DNA from: an uncultured Clostridia bacterium
GTDB taxonomy: Bacteria > Bacillota > Clostridia > TANB77 > CAG-508
NCBI GenBank assembly: GCA_944386415.1
Contig: CALXAY010000010.1
Location: 1 to 57,545, forward strand
Reading direction: 5' to 3'
Length of the DNA: 57,545 bases
Within the stretch, counting starts at the first letter, position 1; every line of letters starts with the position of its first letter. The position numbers and the translations under genes were made by a program. A model generated the notes under the pieces. It had not been told where the DNA came from. It did not search any database and worked only from the letters and a program-made list of their open reading frames with translations. Shown piece after piece: positions 35,865 through 43,714 of the stretch.

Positions 35865-36656
35865 TTATGGTCTTAACAAATCTTCTAAAACTACTTTACT
35901 TCCATATTTTATGATAATTGGAACTGATTTTGATAAAGTTACTCCATCTATTTTAGATTTAACATCTCTAGTTCCTGGTATTACAACTGCATCTTTTGGA
36001 ATTACTATTTGACCATTTTCATTTGGAAGTATTATATTTCCATTTACATTATCATAAACAGGTGTACTTCCTGTAATTGTTACTCCTGCTCCTATTACAG
36101 CACCAGTTCTAACTATTGTTCCTTCTGTTATTTGTGAACCTGCTCCAACAAATACATTGTCCTCGATAATTACTGGATATGCACCTACTGGTTCTAATAC
36201 TCCACCTATTATTACCCCTGCTCCTAAATGCACATTTTTTCCTATTTGTGCACAAGAACCAACTAATGCTAAAGAGTCTACCATTGAACCTTCATCAATA
36301 TAAGCTCCTATATTTGTATAACAAGGTGGCATAAAAGTAACACCTTTTCCTATAAATACACCATCCCTTATTGATACTGTTGGAGATACCACTCTTGCTT
36401 TTTCTTCTATAGTTACTTTTCTTTCTCCCATAGTATCTTTATCTATAGTTCCATCTTCAAATTTTATTACTTCTCCATATTTAAATCCTAGTAATATAAA
36501 CTTTTTTACCCATTTATTTACTATCCACTCTCCATCTGTTTTTAAAGCTACTCTTATATTTCCTTTATTTAAGTCACTTTTAAATTCTTCCCATACTGGC
36601 ATAAATTCTTTTCGAGTTAGGTCTTCTTTTTTTAACATTTCAAGATATTTTTCCAT
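35865..36656 (-). CDS. dapD: Tetrahydrodipicolinate N-acyltransferase (DapD-like)
   Basis: A 263-residue left-handed beta-helix acyltransferase with the DapD pattern rather than the DapH one: IRVALKTDGEWIVNKWVKK near residue 36, then hexapeptide repeats SMVDSLALVGSCAQIGKNVHLGAGVIIGGV (about 125-155) and VIIEDNVFVGAGSQITEGTIV. It would acylate tetrahydrodipicolinate (succinyl or acetyl donor). Its product is used by an aminotransferase and then an M20 deacylase, the next genes here. It is first in the probable operon dapD-dapL-M20. Confidence 0.9.
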   Translation of the reverse strand: MEKYLEMLKKEDLTRKEFMPVWEEFKSDLNKGNIRVALKTDGEWIVNKWVKKFILLGFKYGEVIKFEDGTIDKDTMGERKVTIEEKARVVSPTVSIRDGVFIGKGVTFMPPCYTNIGAYIDEGSMVDSLALVGSCAQIGKNVHLGAGVIIGGVLEPVGAYPVIIEDNVFVGAGSQITEGTIVRTGAVIGAGVTITGSTPVYDNVNGNIILPNENGQIVIPKDAVVIPGTRDVKSKIDGVTLSKSVPIIIKYGSKVVLEDLLRP

Positions 36657-36714
36657 AACAACCTCCTAAAAATTCATTTTACTTCTGCCTTGAATTATAG
36701 CATTTAAGACACTC

Positions 36715-37086
36715 TTAGTCAAATGAAGCTTTTTTACTTTTATCTACAATTTTCTTTGTAATCTCTTGTCTTATAGGCCATGTTATTCTTTTATCTGCTA
36801 TTCTTATTTCCTCATCATTTTCAATATTATCTAATATAGAATTAATAACTTTTGTTAAATCAATATACAAAAAGCCTACTTTTGTGTATTTCTTTGCCAT
36901 ACTACTTAACGTTCTTATTATTAATTCTTCATGCTCTATATTTATGTTATCACCATTAGTTTTTTTAGCTATAATAATTCCATCTTCATTTACTAATAAA
37001 TCATATTTTTCTTCTTTATAGCTTTTTTCATATATTTTTTTCATTTCACCACTTAAATTAATTAGCAATTTATATTTGTTTTTCAT
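36715..37086 (-). CDS. Hypothetical protein
   Basis: A 123-residue mixed alpha/beta protein with alternating charged and hydrophobic stretches (YDLLVNEDGIIIAKKTNGDNI, VGFLYIDLTKVINSIL). No known motif is visible. It lies between dapD and the charged gene 37101-38102, fourteen bases after the latter, so the two are likely co-transcribed. Confidence 0.55.
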   Translation of the reverse strand: MKNKYKLLINLSGEMKKIYEKSYKEEKYDLLVNEDGIIIAKKTNGDNINIEHEELIIRTLSSMAKKYTKVGFLYIDLTKVINSILDNIENDEEIRIADKRITWPIRQEITKKIVDKSKKASFD

Positions 37087-37100
37087 ATAAACTCTCCTTC

Positions 37101-38102
37101 TTATTTGATTTTTATCTCTTTATATTTTTTCTTGTTTTTTTCTATATTTTTATAATCTTTTTCTAAAAAGCTATAAAGTTTTTCCATATCGTCTATCAGT
37201 TCAATATATGTCGTTCCTATCATTCCCATTAATGAATACAAAAAGTTTATTTTTTCTTCATACCATGGATATTCCTTACAAACTCTAATCCTTAAGCTTT
37301 CAAATGTTTTATTATCATATTTAACATTTATAAAATCCAACATCTCTTTAAATAATTTTGCTAATTTTTCCTTTTCTTCACCATAAACGTCTTTGTAAGT
37401 TTGTCCTTCTTTTAGTTCTATATCTATAAAATCATAAGCATGTTCTTTATAATCTGTCTCTAAAAAATAATAAAATTGTTCATAAAATAATATCTCTTCT
37501 ACTTTATCAACGTCTATTACCTCTTCACCATCCATATAGCGGTCTACATGTCCATAATAATAGATATCATAAATATCAACTATTTCACTATGGAAATAAT
37601 TATACTTTTCACTAATGGCATCTAACCAAGAATTAAAATCCCAGTTGTCATCATACTTTTTATTTTTATATTGCATCATTTCTTTAAATAATAGTATAAT
37701 TTTATCTATTTCTTCTTCTTTTATTTTTTTATATCCATTTTCATCAATTTTCTGTTTTTCCTTTTCATATTCTTCTAATCTTAATAAGCTTTTATTATAT
37801 AACCCTATACTTGTTTTTATTTTTTGTTCTTTTGACTCTTTTAAATAATCATCTTCCCATCTACAAAAAGTCCACATCAAGGTTTCTATCGATCCAAAAT
37901 ATATACTATTTGACTTAAATATTTCATCTATTTCATCAAATACCCTTTCATTATATAAATCTATTTTTGGTAGTTCTATTTTTTTAACCTTTGCAATTTT
38001 CTTTACTAGTTCAATTGATTTTTCTGCCATAACTTTATAAATACTGTCATAATCCTTATTTTCCATTTCTTTTTTAAAATCTTCTTCTTTTAATTTTTCC
38101 AT
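37101..38102 (-). CDS. Hypothetical charged helical protein
   Basis: A 333-residue protein, very rich in Lys, Glu, Asp and Tyr, predicted soluble and helical with no membrane segment. Notable is WTFCRWEDDYLKESK near residue 82 and two similar blocks (LFKEMMQYKNKKYDD at about 148 and LFKEMLDFINVKYDN at about 249), which suggests an internal duplication. Not recognised. It lies twelve bases after the ADP-ribosylglycohydrolase gene. Confidence 0.55.
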   Translation of the reverse strand: MEKLKEEDFKKEMENKDYDSIYKVMAEKSIELVKKIAKVKKIELPKIDLYNERVFDEIDEIFKSNSIYFGSIETLMWTFCRWEDDYLKESKEQKIKTSIGLYNKSLLRLEEYEKEKQKIDENGYKKIKEEEIDKIILLFKEMMQYKNKKYDDNWDFNSWLDAISEKYNYFHSEIVDIYDIYYYGHVDRYMDGEEVIDVDKVEEILFYEQFYYFLETDYKEHAYDFIDIELKEGQTYKDVYGEEKEKLAKLFKEMLDFINVKYDNKTFESLRIRVCKEYPWYEEKINFLYSLMGMIGTTYIELIDDMEKLYSFLEKDYKNIEKNKKKYKEIKIK

Positions 38103-38113
38103 TTTACTCTCCT

Positions 38114-38989
38114 CTAATTACGTTCTTGTTCTTCTTTTTCATTTACTAATTTTTTTCTTTCATATGCTTTTATAAGAACTTTTCTCAAATCTTTAGGTAT
38201 TAACTTTAAAGCTTTATTTCTTAAATCCTTTGGTATCCCATAATATGCTTCTGAAATTCCACCTACCATACAAGCAATTGTATCTGTATCTCCACCAATT
38301 GATATAGCCTTTCTTATAGAATCCACAAAATTATTTGATTGTAAGAACATAAATATTGCTTGTGGTACTGTTACTTCACACGTTCCATTAAAAGTATTAT
38401 ATTCTTGTAATTCTTCTAAATTATAATTTAAATCATATCTATATTTTTGAGTAACATATTTTCTTATATTATCTTTACTTTCCTTTTTCCTTGCTAAAAA
38501 TATAACCCCTGCAAGACATTTTGCCCCTTTTATTGCATTGCTACTATTATGTGAAGGTATTGTTGCTTTCTTTGCTTCTTCTTCTACAGTTTTTAAATCA
38601 TTAAATAAAAAAGCTATAGGTGAAATTCTCATAGCTGCTCCATTTCCTTGACTTGTGCCATTTTCATTAGTTTCAGAATTTGCCCATTTTATAAATGACG
38701 GAGAAAACGCATTTTTAAAAAATCCTTCTTTTTCTAAAGGCTTATTTCCATACTTTTTTCCATATTTTTTCAAAGCTTCTTCATAATCCCTATTATAAAT
38801 TATTGCTTCTGCAATTGCTATTGTTAGAAGTGAATCATCACTAATAAAGCTTTCTTCTGTTAATAATTCTGTATTTGGATTAAATATTTTTCTTCTTCTA
38901 TCTACATTTATAATACCATTTTTTGAATCTAAAAACTCTTGATATTCATATTTAGTTCCTGCTAAATCTCCTATTATTGCTCCTAGCAT
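38114..38989 (-). CDS. ADP-ribosylglycohydrolase family protein
   Basis: A 291-residue protein with the full family pattern: MLGAIIGDLAGTKYE at the start, ISDDSLLTIAIAEAI (first metal-binding acidic pair), GNGAAMRISPIAFL in the middle, and SIGGDTDTIACMVGGISEAYYG with the second acidic motif. It removes ADP-ribose from proteins or other targets (DraG/ARH type). No matching ADP-ribosyltransferase is seen nearby. It is followed by two unknown genes in the same direction. Confidence 0.92.
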   Translation of the reverse strand: MLGAIIGDLAGTKYEYQEFLDSKNGIINVDRRRKIFNPNTELLTEESFISDDSLLTIAIAEAIIYNRDYEEALKKYGKKYGNKPLEKEGFFKNAFSPSFIKWANSETNENGTSQGNGAAMRISPIAFLFNDLKTVEEEAKKATIPSHNSSNAIKGAKCLAGVIFLARKKESKDNIRKYVTQKYRYDLNYNLEELQEYNTFNGTCEVTVPQAIFMFLQSNNFVDSIRKAISIGGDTDTIACMVGGISEAYYGIPKDLRNKALKLIPKDLRKVLIKAYERKKLVNEKEEQERN

Positions 38990-39025
38990 TAAAACTCCTT
39001 TTATTATTTTAAATTATATTTTAAG

Positions 39026-40282
39026 TTATTCCTCTTTGTTTTTTGGTAACTTATAATATTCTCCTTTATATTTCTGTATCATTATTTTTTCATCTTGTTT
39101 ATTATCATTGTGAAATTTAAATTCCTTAGGATTTAGTTGTATTTCTATCTCCTTAATAATGTCATTTTTAACTTTATCATAATTCCATTCATCATTTATT
39201 TTTCCTATTGTATATTCTCTTAGTTTAAATAAATTTCCTTTTTTTCTTTTCTTATCTATATCTATACCAAATCTATCAATATTATTATTATGCCAATCAT
39301 TTAATTTTTCGTTTATCTTATTTGTTTGATTTAAAAAATTATTATATTGCTTATGACATTGTTTGGATGTTTCACTTCCATTTGCTAAAACGTACCTTAA
39401 ATCACCTATTTTCATTAATAATTCTTGAGTTACTTGTTGTCTAAAAAACCATTTTTTTATTTTTTCAACTTTGCTTGTATACTCTTTATAATCTACTTTC
39501 TCTTCTTTTATTTCATTGTTTATTTGTATATTTGCTTGTCCTAAAAGTTCTATACACTTACTTTCTAACTCTTTATTATCATGATAAGCATTTTTTCTCG
39601 ATTCTTCATTACTTAATATTTCATTTTTATTTTCAAGTATTTCTTCCATTTTAGAAACTATATGTAATAATTTGCTTTGATATTCAGAATCTTGAAAGTC
39701 TGAAATTTCTTTAATACTATTACTTATCTTTTCAAGTTTATCATTAATTTCGCTCATATAATATTGACTAACTACCATAGATGCTGCTGCAATTCCTATA
39801 GTTGTTATTTGCTGTCTTGTTATTTTCTTTGTTAAAAATGTTTCGTTTGTAAATTTAGTTTGATGTTCAAATCTTTTAGTATCTGGATTAATCTGAACAC
39901 CATAAACTTTATTTTTTCCTGCATCTAGCATGTTCTTTGTTCCTTTTTTACTTGCTGAAAAAAACACTTTACCATTTTTAGTAATTTCTTTAACATTCTC
40001 AATATTTTTTTCCATAACAGCTGTCTTAGGTGCTATATTGCTTATCATTGCCAATGATTCTTTTATTTTTGTATCAATAATCAAATTTTTTTCATCTGGA
40101 ATCACTTCATCATTTTCTATTATCTGAATCATTGGAAAAAATGATGTTTTTTCTTGATTTGATTTTTCTACATTTTTTTCTATCACATTTAACTTTTCTT
40201 TATTTTTCTTAGTACTTGATTTTAATATAAAATATATACTTACTACTACTATAATTAAAATAATTCCAATAACCACTTCCAT
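39026..40282 (-). CDS. Membrane-anchored coiled-coil hypothetical protein
   Basis: A 418-residue protein. A membrane helix at about 2-20 is followed by a long, strongly charged region. A short hydrophobic stretch at about 152-168 (ITTIGIAAASMVVSQYY) could be a second membrane or hydrophobic hairpin. From about 175 to 380 it is helical with Lys/Glu heptads. The motif IAPKTAVMEKN at about 75 is unlike anything I recognise. Function unknown. Confidence 0.55.
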   Translation of the reverse strand: MEVVIGIILIIVVVSIYFILKSSTKKNKEKLNVIEKNVEKSNQEKTSFFPMIQIIENDEVIPDEKNLIIDTKIKESLAMISNIAPKTAVMEKNIENVKEITKNGKVFFSASKKGTKNMLDAGKNKVYGVQINPDTKRFEHQTKFTNETFLTKKITRQQITTIGIAAASMVVSQYYMSEINDKLEKISNSIKEISDFQDSEYQSKLLHIVSKMEEILENKNEILSNEESRKNAYHDNKELESKCIELLGQANIQINNEIKEEKVDYKEYTSKVEKIKKWFFRQQVTQELLMKIGDLRYVLANGSETSKQCHKQYNNFLNQTNKINEKLNDWHNNNIDRFGIDIDKKRKKGNLFKLREYTIGKINDEWNYDKVKNDIIKEIEIQLNPKEFKFHNDNKQDEKIMIQKYKGEYYKLPKNKEE

Positions 40283-40367
40283 AATGTTCCCCTTTTCTAA
40301 TTACATTCCTTTAAAAATCATTAAAATCTAAATATGTAATCTTTTCTTTTTAAATAGCTCTATTTTC

Positions 40368-40874
40368 TTATACTTCATTATTTTCTTGATGATTTAATGA
40401 TAATATACTTTCAAATTTATTTATTATAAATTCATCATATATTCTAATCTCTTCATCATCTATAGTTGAAATTGTATAGTAATTAAAGTTAGAAGTAGAT
40501 TGAACCTGCTCCTCATCTTTTTTTGCAATTATTTCATCTATCAATGACTTTATTTCACTTTTCTCTTTTTCATTTAATTTTTTTGTGTAAATAATTTTCC
40601 CTTTATATTCATATCCTTTGAACCCCACATATTTATCTTGGCATTTAATAATTTGATTATTGTCAAAATCAATTTGATAATAATTATTCATATGTGACCC
40701 GCCATCATTTTGCATTGTTAAAATTTTTGTATTAGTCGTTAATATATATTTTGAATCTGAATCTAAAATAAAATTTGAATATTCATTCTTCTTATTATAA
40801 ATTAGCAAAGCTATTATAATTGCTACAATTACTAAAATTGATATTATTATTAAAATCTTTTTATTATTCTTCAT
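40368..40874 (-). CDS. Membrane-anchored small extracytoplasmic protein
   Basis: A 168-residue protein with an N-terminal helix (about 5-26) and a mixed domain outside (FILDSDSKYILTTNTKILTMQNDGGSH). It is likely a secreted or anchored protein of unknown function. AAAGGT upstream supports the start at 40874. Confidence 0.55.
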   Translation of the reverse strand: MKNNKKILIIISILVIVAIIIALLIYNKKNEYSNFILDSDSKYILTTNTKILTMQNDGGSHMNNYYQIDFDNNQIIKCQDKYVGFKGYEYKGKIIYTKKLNEKEKSEIKSLIDEIIAKKDEEQVQSTSNFNYYTISTIDDEEIRIYDEFIINKFESILSLNHQENNEV

Positions 40875-40991
40875 ATGGAATTATACCTTTCTCTTTATTT
40901 TTAATTGATTTTTTCATATAACTTATTTTATTTAATTATACATTTATGTGTACTCTGACATTATTTCTTAAAACAATTGATAATACTGCAT

Positions 40992-41118
40992 TTAGATTCT
41001 ATTGTATGGTGTTGAATCAAATAGTTTTTCCATTAAATTTTGTATAAGCCAAACATTTTCATCTTCAAGTCTTACTTCAATATCAACTTGTCCATCTTCT
41101 GCTGTATAAATTATAATT
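40992..41118 (-). pseudogene. Remnant of a RhuM-family DNA-binding/virulence protein gene
   Basis: The minus strand reads IIIYTAEDGQVDIEVRLEDENVWLIQ, then NLMEKLFDSTPYNRI and a stop. It matches the N-terminus of RhuM/Fic-associated proteins (YTTxDGxxxVEVRxEDETVWLTQ). There is a TGA right before it, no start codon, and only about 41 residues of a normal 330. It is a decayed fragment, and no CGG is involved. Confidence 0.7.
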
Positions 41119-41144
41119 CAATTTTCTTTACAACTTGTAATTTA

Positions 41145-41396
41145 TTATGCTATAAAAACATTATAAATAACTACAACATATAAAAATACTGCTGTAATAA
41201 CAGTTAGTATAAAACTACTATTTTCTCTACTTTTCTTATACTCAATACTTCTCAATACTAATAAAGTAGCTAATGCTAAAAACATTATTGGATTTGCAAT
41301 ATCAAAAGATATAACTTTTAATAATCCTAGTAATGCAAATAGCATTGTAACTATTGATAATATAATCTTTGCAATTTTCACTTTTACCTCCTCCAT
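41145..41396 (-). CDS. Small membrane protein
   Basis: An 83-residue protein with three hydrophobic helices (about 6-26, 31-48 and 60-82) separated by short charged turns (RSIEYKKSRENSS). GGAGGTAAAAGTG lies around the start. It starts six bases after the small gene 41403-41591. Function unknown. Confidence 0.55.
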   Translation of the reverse strand: MEEVKVKIAKIILSIVTMLFALLGLLKVISFDIANPIMFLALATLLVLRSIEYKKSRENSSFILTVITAVFLYVVVIYNVFIA

Positions 41397-41402
41397 AAAT
41401 TA

Positions 41403-41591
41403 CTAGTTATCTTTCATTTTCTTTTTTAAATCTTTTGAATAATACATCATATCAGCACAAATCAAATCTCCATCTCTAATTTCTTCATCAACCATATCTA
41501 TAAAATAATTTTTAATTGTCTTTTCATATTTATCAAAACCTTGTTTTACATAGAAAGGAATATCATATATTTTTCTTCTTATCTCTTTCAA
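41403..41591 (-). CDS. Small hypothetical protein overlapping queH
   Basis: A 62-residue protein beginning at TTG 41591 (AGGAAG four bases upstream): LKEIRRKIYDIPFYVKQGF. The longer frame to 41633 is queH shadow. It overlaps queH by 29 bases in another frame and then continues independently with a helical charged sequence (DEEIRDGDLICADMMYYSKDL). A frameshift fusion with queH is not supported, since queH ends normally and no CGG is present. Confidence 0.4.
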   Translation of the reverse strand: MKEIRRKIYDIPFYVKQGFDKYEKTIKNYFIDMVDEEIRDGDLICADMMYYSKDLKKKMKDN

Positions 41592-42123
41592 TCTGCTTCC
41601 TGTACCTATCTTCCTCTGAAAAAATACAGCCACAATATTTTTGCATATAAAGACCTATCTCTCTTGCTTTCTTCTGTCCTTCCTTAAATCCAACTCTAAA
41701 ATCTCTATATAAAAATTCCACTCCATACTTTTTAGCAAATTTCTCTCCTAAATCCTTTATTATATCATGTTTTTGATATGGACTAACTAAAAGTGTTGTA
41801 GATATTGTATCAAAACCGTGTTCTTTTGCATATTTTGCAGTTTGTTCTAGACGAACTGGATAGCAATAATCTTGGCATCTTGTTTCTAATTTGTTTGATA
41901 CATTTTTGCAAAAATCATCTAAGCCATAGTTTTCTTCAAATATTGCTTCTACATTTATACTTTTAGTATATTCTTTTAAACAATCTCTTCTTTCCTTATA
42001 TTCCATATATGGATGTATATTTGGATTAAACCAATATACTGTTGGTTCTATGTTTTCACGTCTTAATTCATCAATACAAAATACACTACATGGTGCACAA
42101 CAAGTATGTAATAATAATTTCAT
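41563..42123 (-). CDS. queH: Epoxyqueuosine reductase QueH
   Basis: A 186-residue protein with the QueH cysteine set: HTCCAPCS at the start, RCQDYCY in the middle and KYCGCIFSEEDRY near the end, which bind an iron-sulfur cluster. It reduces epoxyqueuosine to queuosine in tRNA without B12. The ATG at 42123 is chosen because AAGGAAG precedes it and the family begins (M)KLLLHTCCAPC. No other queuosine gene is nearby. Confidence 0.95.
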   Translation of the reverse strand: MKLLLHTCCAPCSVFCIDELRRENIEPTVYWFNPNIHPYMEYKERRDCLKEYTKSINVEAIFEENYGLDDFCKNVSNKLETRCQDYCYPVRLEQTAKYAKEHGFDTISTTLLVSPYQKHDIIKDLGEKFAKKYGVEFLYRDFRVGFKEGQKKAREIGLYMQKYCGCIFSEEDRYRKQIERDKKKNI

Positions 42124-42237
42124 TTTTTCTACTTCCTTTTTCATATTATTTATGTATATTAATATATCATATTTTAAAAAAATTTTCCACCTTTTAGCCA
42201 ATATATAAGGAAAGAATATTCCTACTCTTTCCTTTAT

Positions 42238-43173
42238 TTATTCTACAATTTCATACTCACTAATATCTGGCTCTATGAAATCATCTTCAGTTACTGTTCC
42301 AAATTCAAATCTATATTCTGCACCTGGTATTCTTAGTATATTTCCGTCAGCATCTTTAAATTCAGAAGCCATTACACTTATTACTAGTCCTGTATCTTTA
42401 TTTACATACATAGTTGAATTAGACAAAATATTTGTTGAACCTGTTACATAATAACATTCTTCTCCGTCAAATGTAGTTTTATTTATTGATGTTGTAATTG
42501 CACATACTATTAGTTGCCCAATATTGTCTAGTCCCCAGAATGCTCCTTGTGGGGCTACAGATACACTTGCATCTAAATTTAACCTAGCTGTTTTTTCTGT
42601 TTCAGTTTCTATATATATGTTTTGCTTATAATTTTCAATAGGTGGATTTGTTTTAACATATTGTGTATCTGGAACAGTTTCTATTTTTCTTCCATACATT
42701 ATAACAACTTTCTTTTTGCCATCACTTGACATAGTTGTTGATACTATTTTTTTCTTATCATCTAGGCTAAAAATTTCTGTTTTTGTATAATTTCCTTTAT
42801 CTATTGTATAAATTACTCTATGATAATTTGTAGAACTTGTATATTCTTCTGCTTTGTTGTTTAAATCTTTTATAATATATATTTTTCTTCCAGTATTTAT
42901 AACAAACACAATAAATATAATTAATATAATGATTTCTAGTACTCTTAGTTTATTTCTGTATTTTTTTAAGAACTTAACTTTTTTCTTTTCTTTAGTTTTG
43001 TTATCTACATTTAAATCTTTTTTCATGTTTTCATAGACTTTTTTGCAATCTTTGCAAGATTCTAAGTGCTCTTCTATAAATTTATTTGTTTCATCATTTG
43101 TTAAATTTTCAATAAAATTTGGAAATAAATCTTGAACAATTTTACATTTTTCTTTTTCTTTCACTTTAATCAC
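42238..43173 (-). CDS. Anti-sigma factor with zinc-finger domain
   Basis: A 311-residue protein. The N-terminus has the zf-HC2 pattern C-x-x-H-C-x-x-C (KCKIVQDLFPNF..., then EEHLESCKDCKKVYE). One membrane helix follows (about 76-96), then a sensor part of about 210 residues (FDGEECYYVTGSTNILSNSTMYVNKDTGLVIS), with a MucB/RseB-like flavour. It overlaps the ECF sigma gene by eight bases, the normal arrangement. It should hold the sigma factor until a wall signal is sensed. Confidence 0.85.
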   Translation of the reverse strand: MIKVKEKEKCKIVQDLFPNFIENLTNDETNKFIEEHLESCKDCKKVYENMKKDLNVDNKTKEKKKVKFLKKYRNKLRVLEIIILIIFIVFVINTGRKIYIIKDLNNKAEEYTSSTNYHRVIYTIDKGNYTKTEIFSLDDKKKIVSTTMSSDGKKKVVIMYGRKIETVPDTQYVKTNPPIENYKQNIYIETETEKTARLNLDASVSVAPQGAFWGLDNIGQLIVCAITTSINKTTFDGEECYYVTGSTNILSNSTMYVNKDTGLVISVMASEFKDADGNILRIPGAEYRFEFGTVTEDDFIEPDISEYEIVE

Positions 43174-43642
43174 CCTCCTTCATTTTTTGTTTACCTCTAT
43201 AAAAAGTTACTCTAGCCCAAGTCTCTGATTTATTTAAAATATCTCCTATTTCTTTAAAACTTAATTCTCCTGTTATCCTAAGATATATTACCTCTCTTGT
43301 TTTTTCATCTAATTTTTGCATTTTCTTATATAATGTAATTTTTTCATCATTTGAAATTATTTGTTCTTCTACACTATCTTTTACTTCCAAATTAGACATG
43401 TCATAATCATAATTAACTATTTTTTTATTTTTCCTACATTGGTCATACCATAAGTTTTTTGCTATCTGACATAACCATACAGATATTTTACAATCCCCTT
43501 TATATGTACCAATTCTTTTTACAGCTCTATAAAATGTTTCTTGAGTCAATTCTTCTGCTATGTCATAATTTTTAGTTAAACAGAATAAATATTTATTTAC
43601 AGTTTCAAAATATTCTTCATATATTTCTTTAATATCCTGCAT
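43166..43642 (-). CDS. ECF RNA polymerase sigma factor
   Basis: A 158-residue sigma-70 family factor starting MQDIKEIYEEYFE (AAAGGGGAC upstream). Region 2 is YLFCLTKNYDIAEELTQETFYRAVKRI with VWLCQIAKNLWYDQCR, and region 4 is TREVIYLRITGELSFKEIGDILNKSETWARVTFYRGKQKM. It pairs with the anti-sigma factor just downstream. Target promoters are not identifiable here. Confidence 0.93.
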   Translation of the reverse strand: MQDIKEIYEEYFETVNKYLFCLTKNYDIAEELTQETFYRAVKRIGTYKGDCKISVWLCQIAKNLWYDQCRKNKKIVNYDYDMSNLEVKDSVEEQIISNDEKITLYKKMQKLDEKTREVIYLRITGELSFKEIGDILNKSETWARVTFYRGKQKMKEGD

Positions 43643-43683
43643 AACTTTTGTCCCCTTTCTTATATATAAGACGTACAATATTT

Positions 43684-43714
43684 AAATTTGTTACAAAAAA
43701 GATAGCAGTTTTTA
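43684..43714 (-). terminator. Terminator of the membrane glycosyltransferase-like gene
   Basis: On the minus strand AGTAGCAG and CTGCTATC make a short stem followed by TTTTTTG, at the stop of the gene 43712-45421. Confidence 0.6.

Noticed and set aside
41403-42201. queH and the following small frame as another frameshifted gene
   Set aside because: QueH is complete with its last cysteines and ends normally; no CGG lies at the overlap, and the small gene has its own Shine-Dalgarno site and TTG start.
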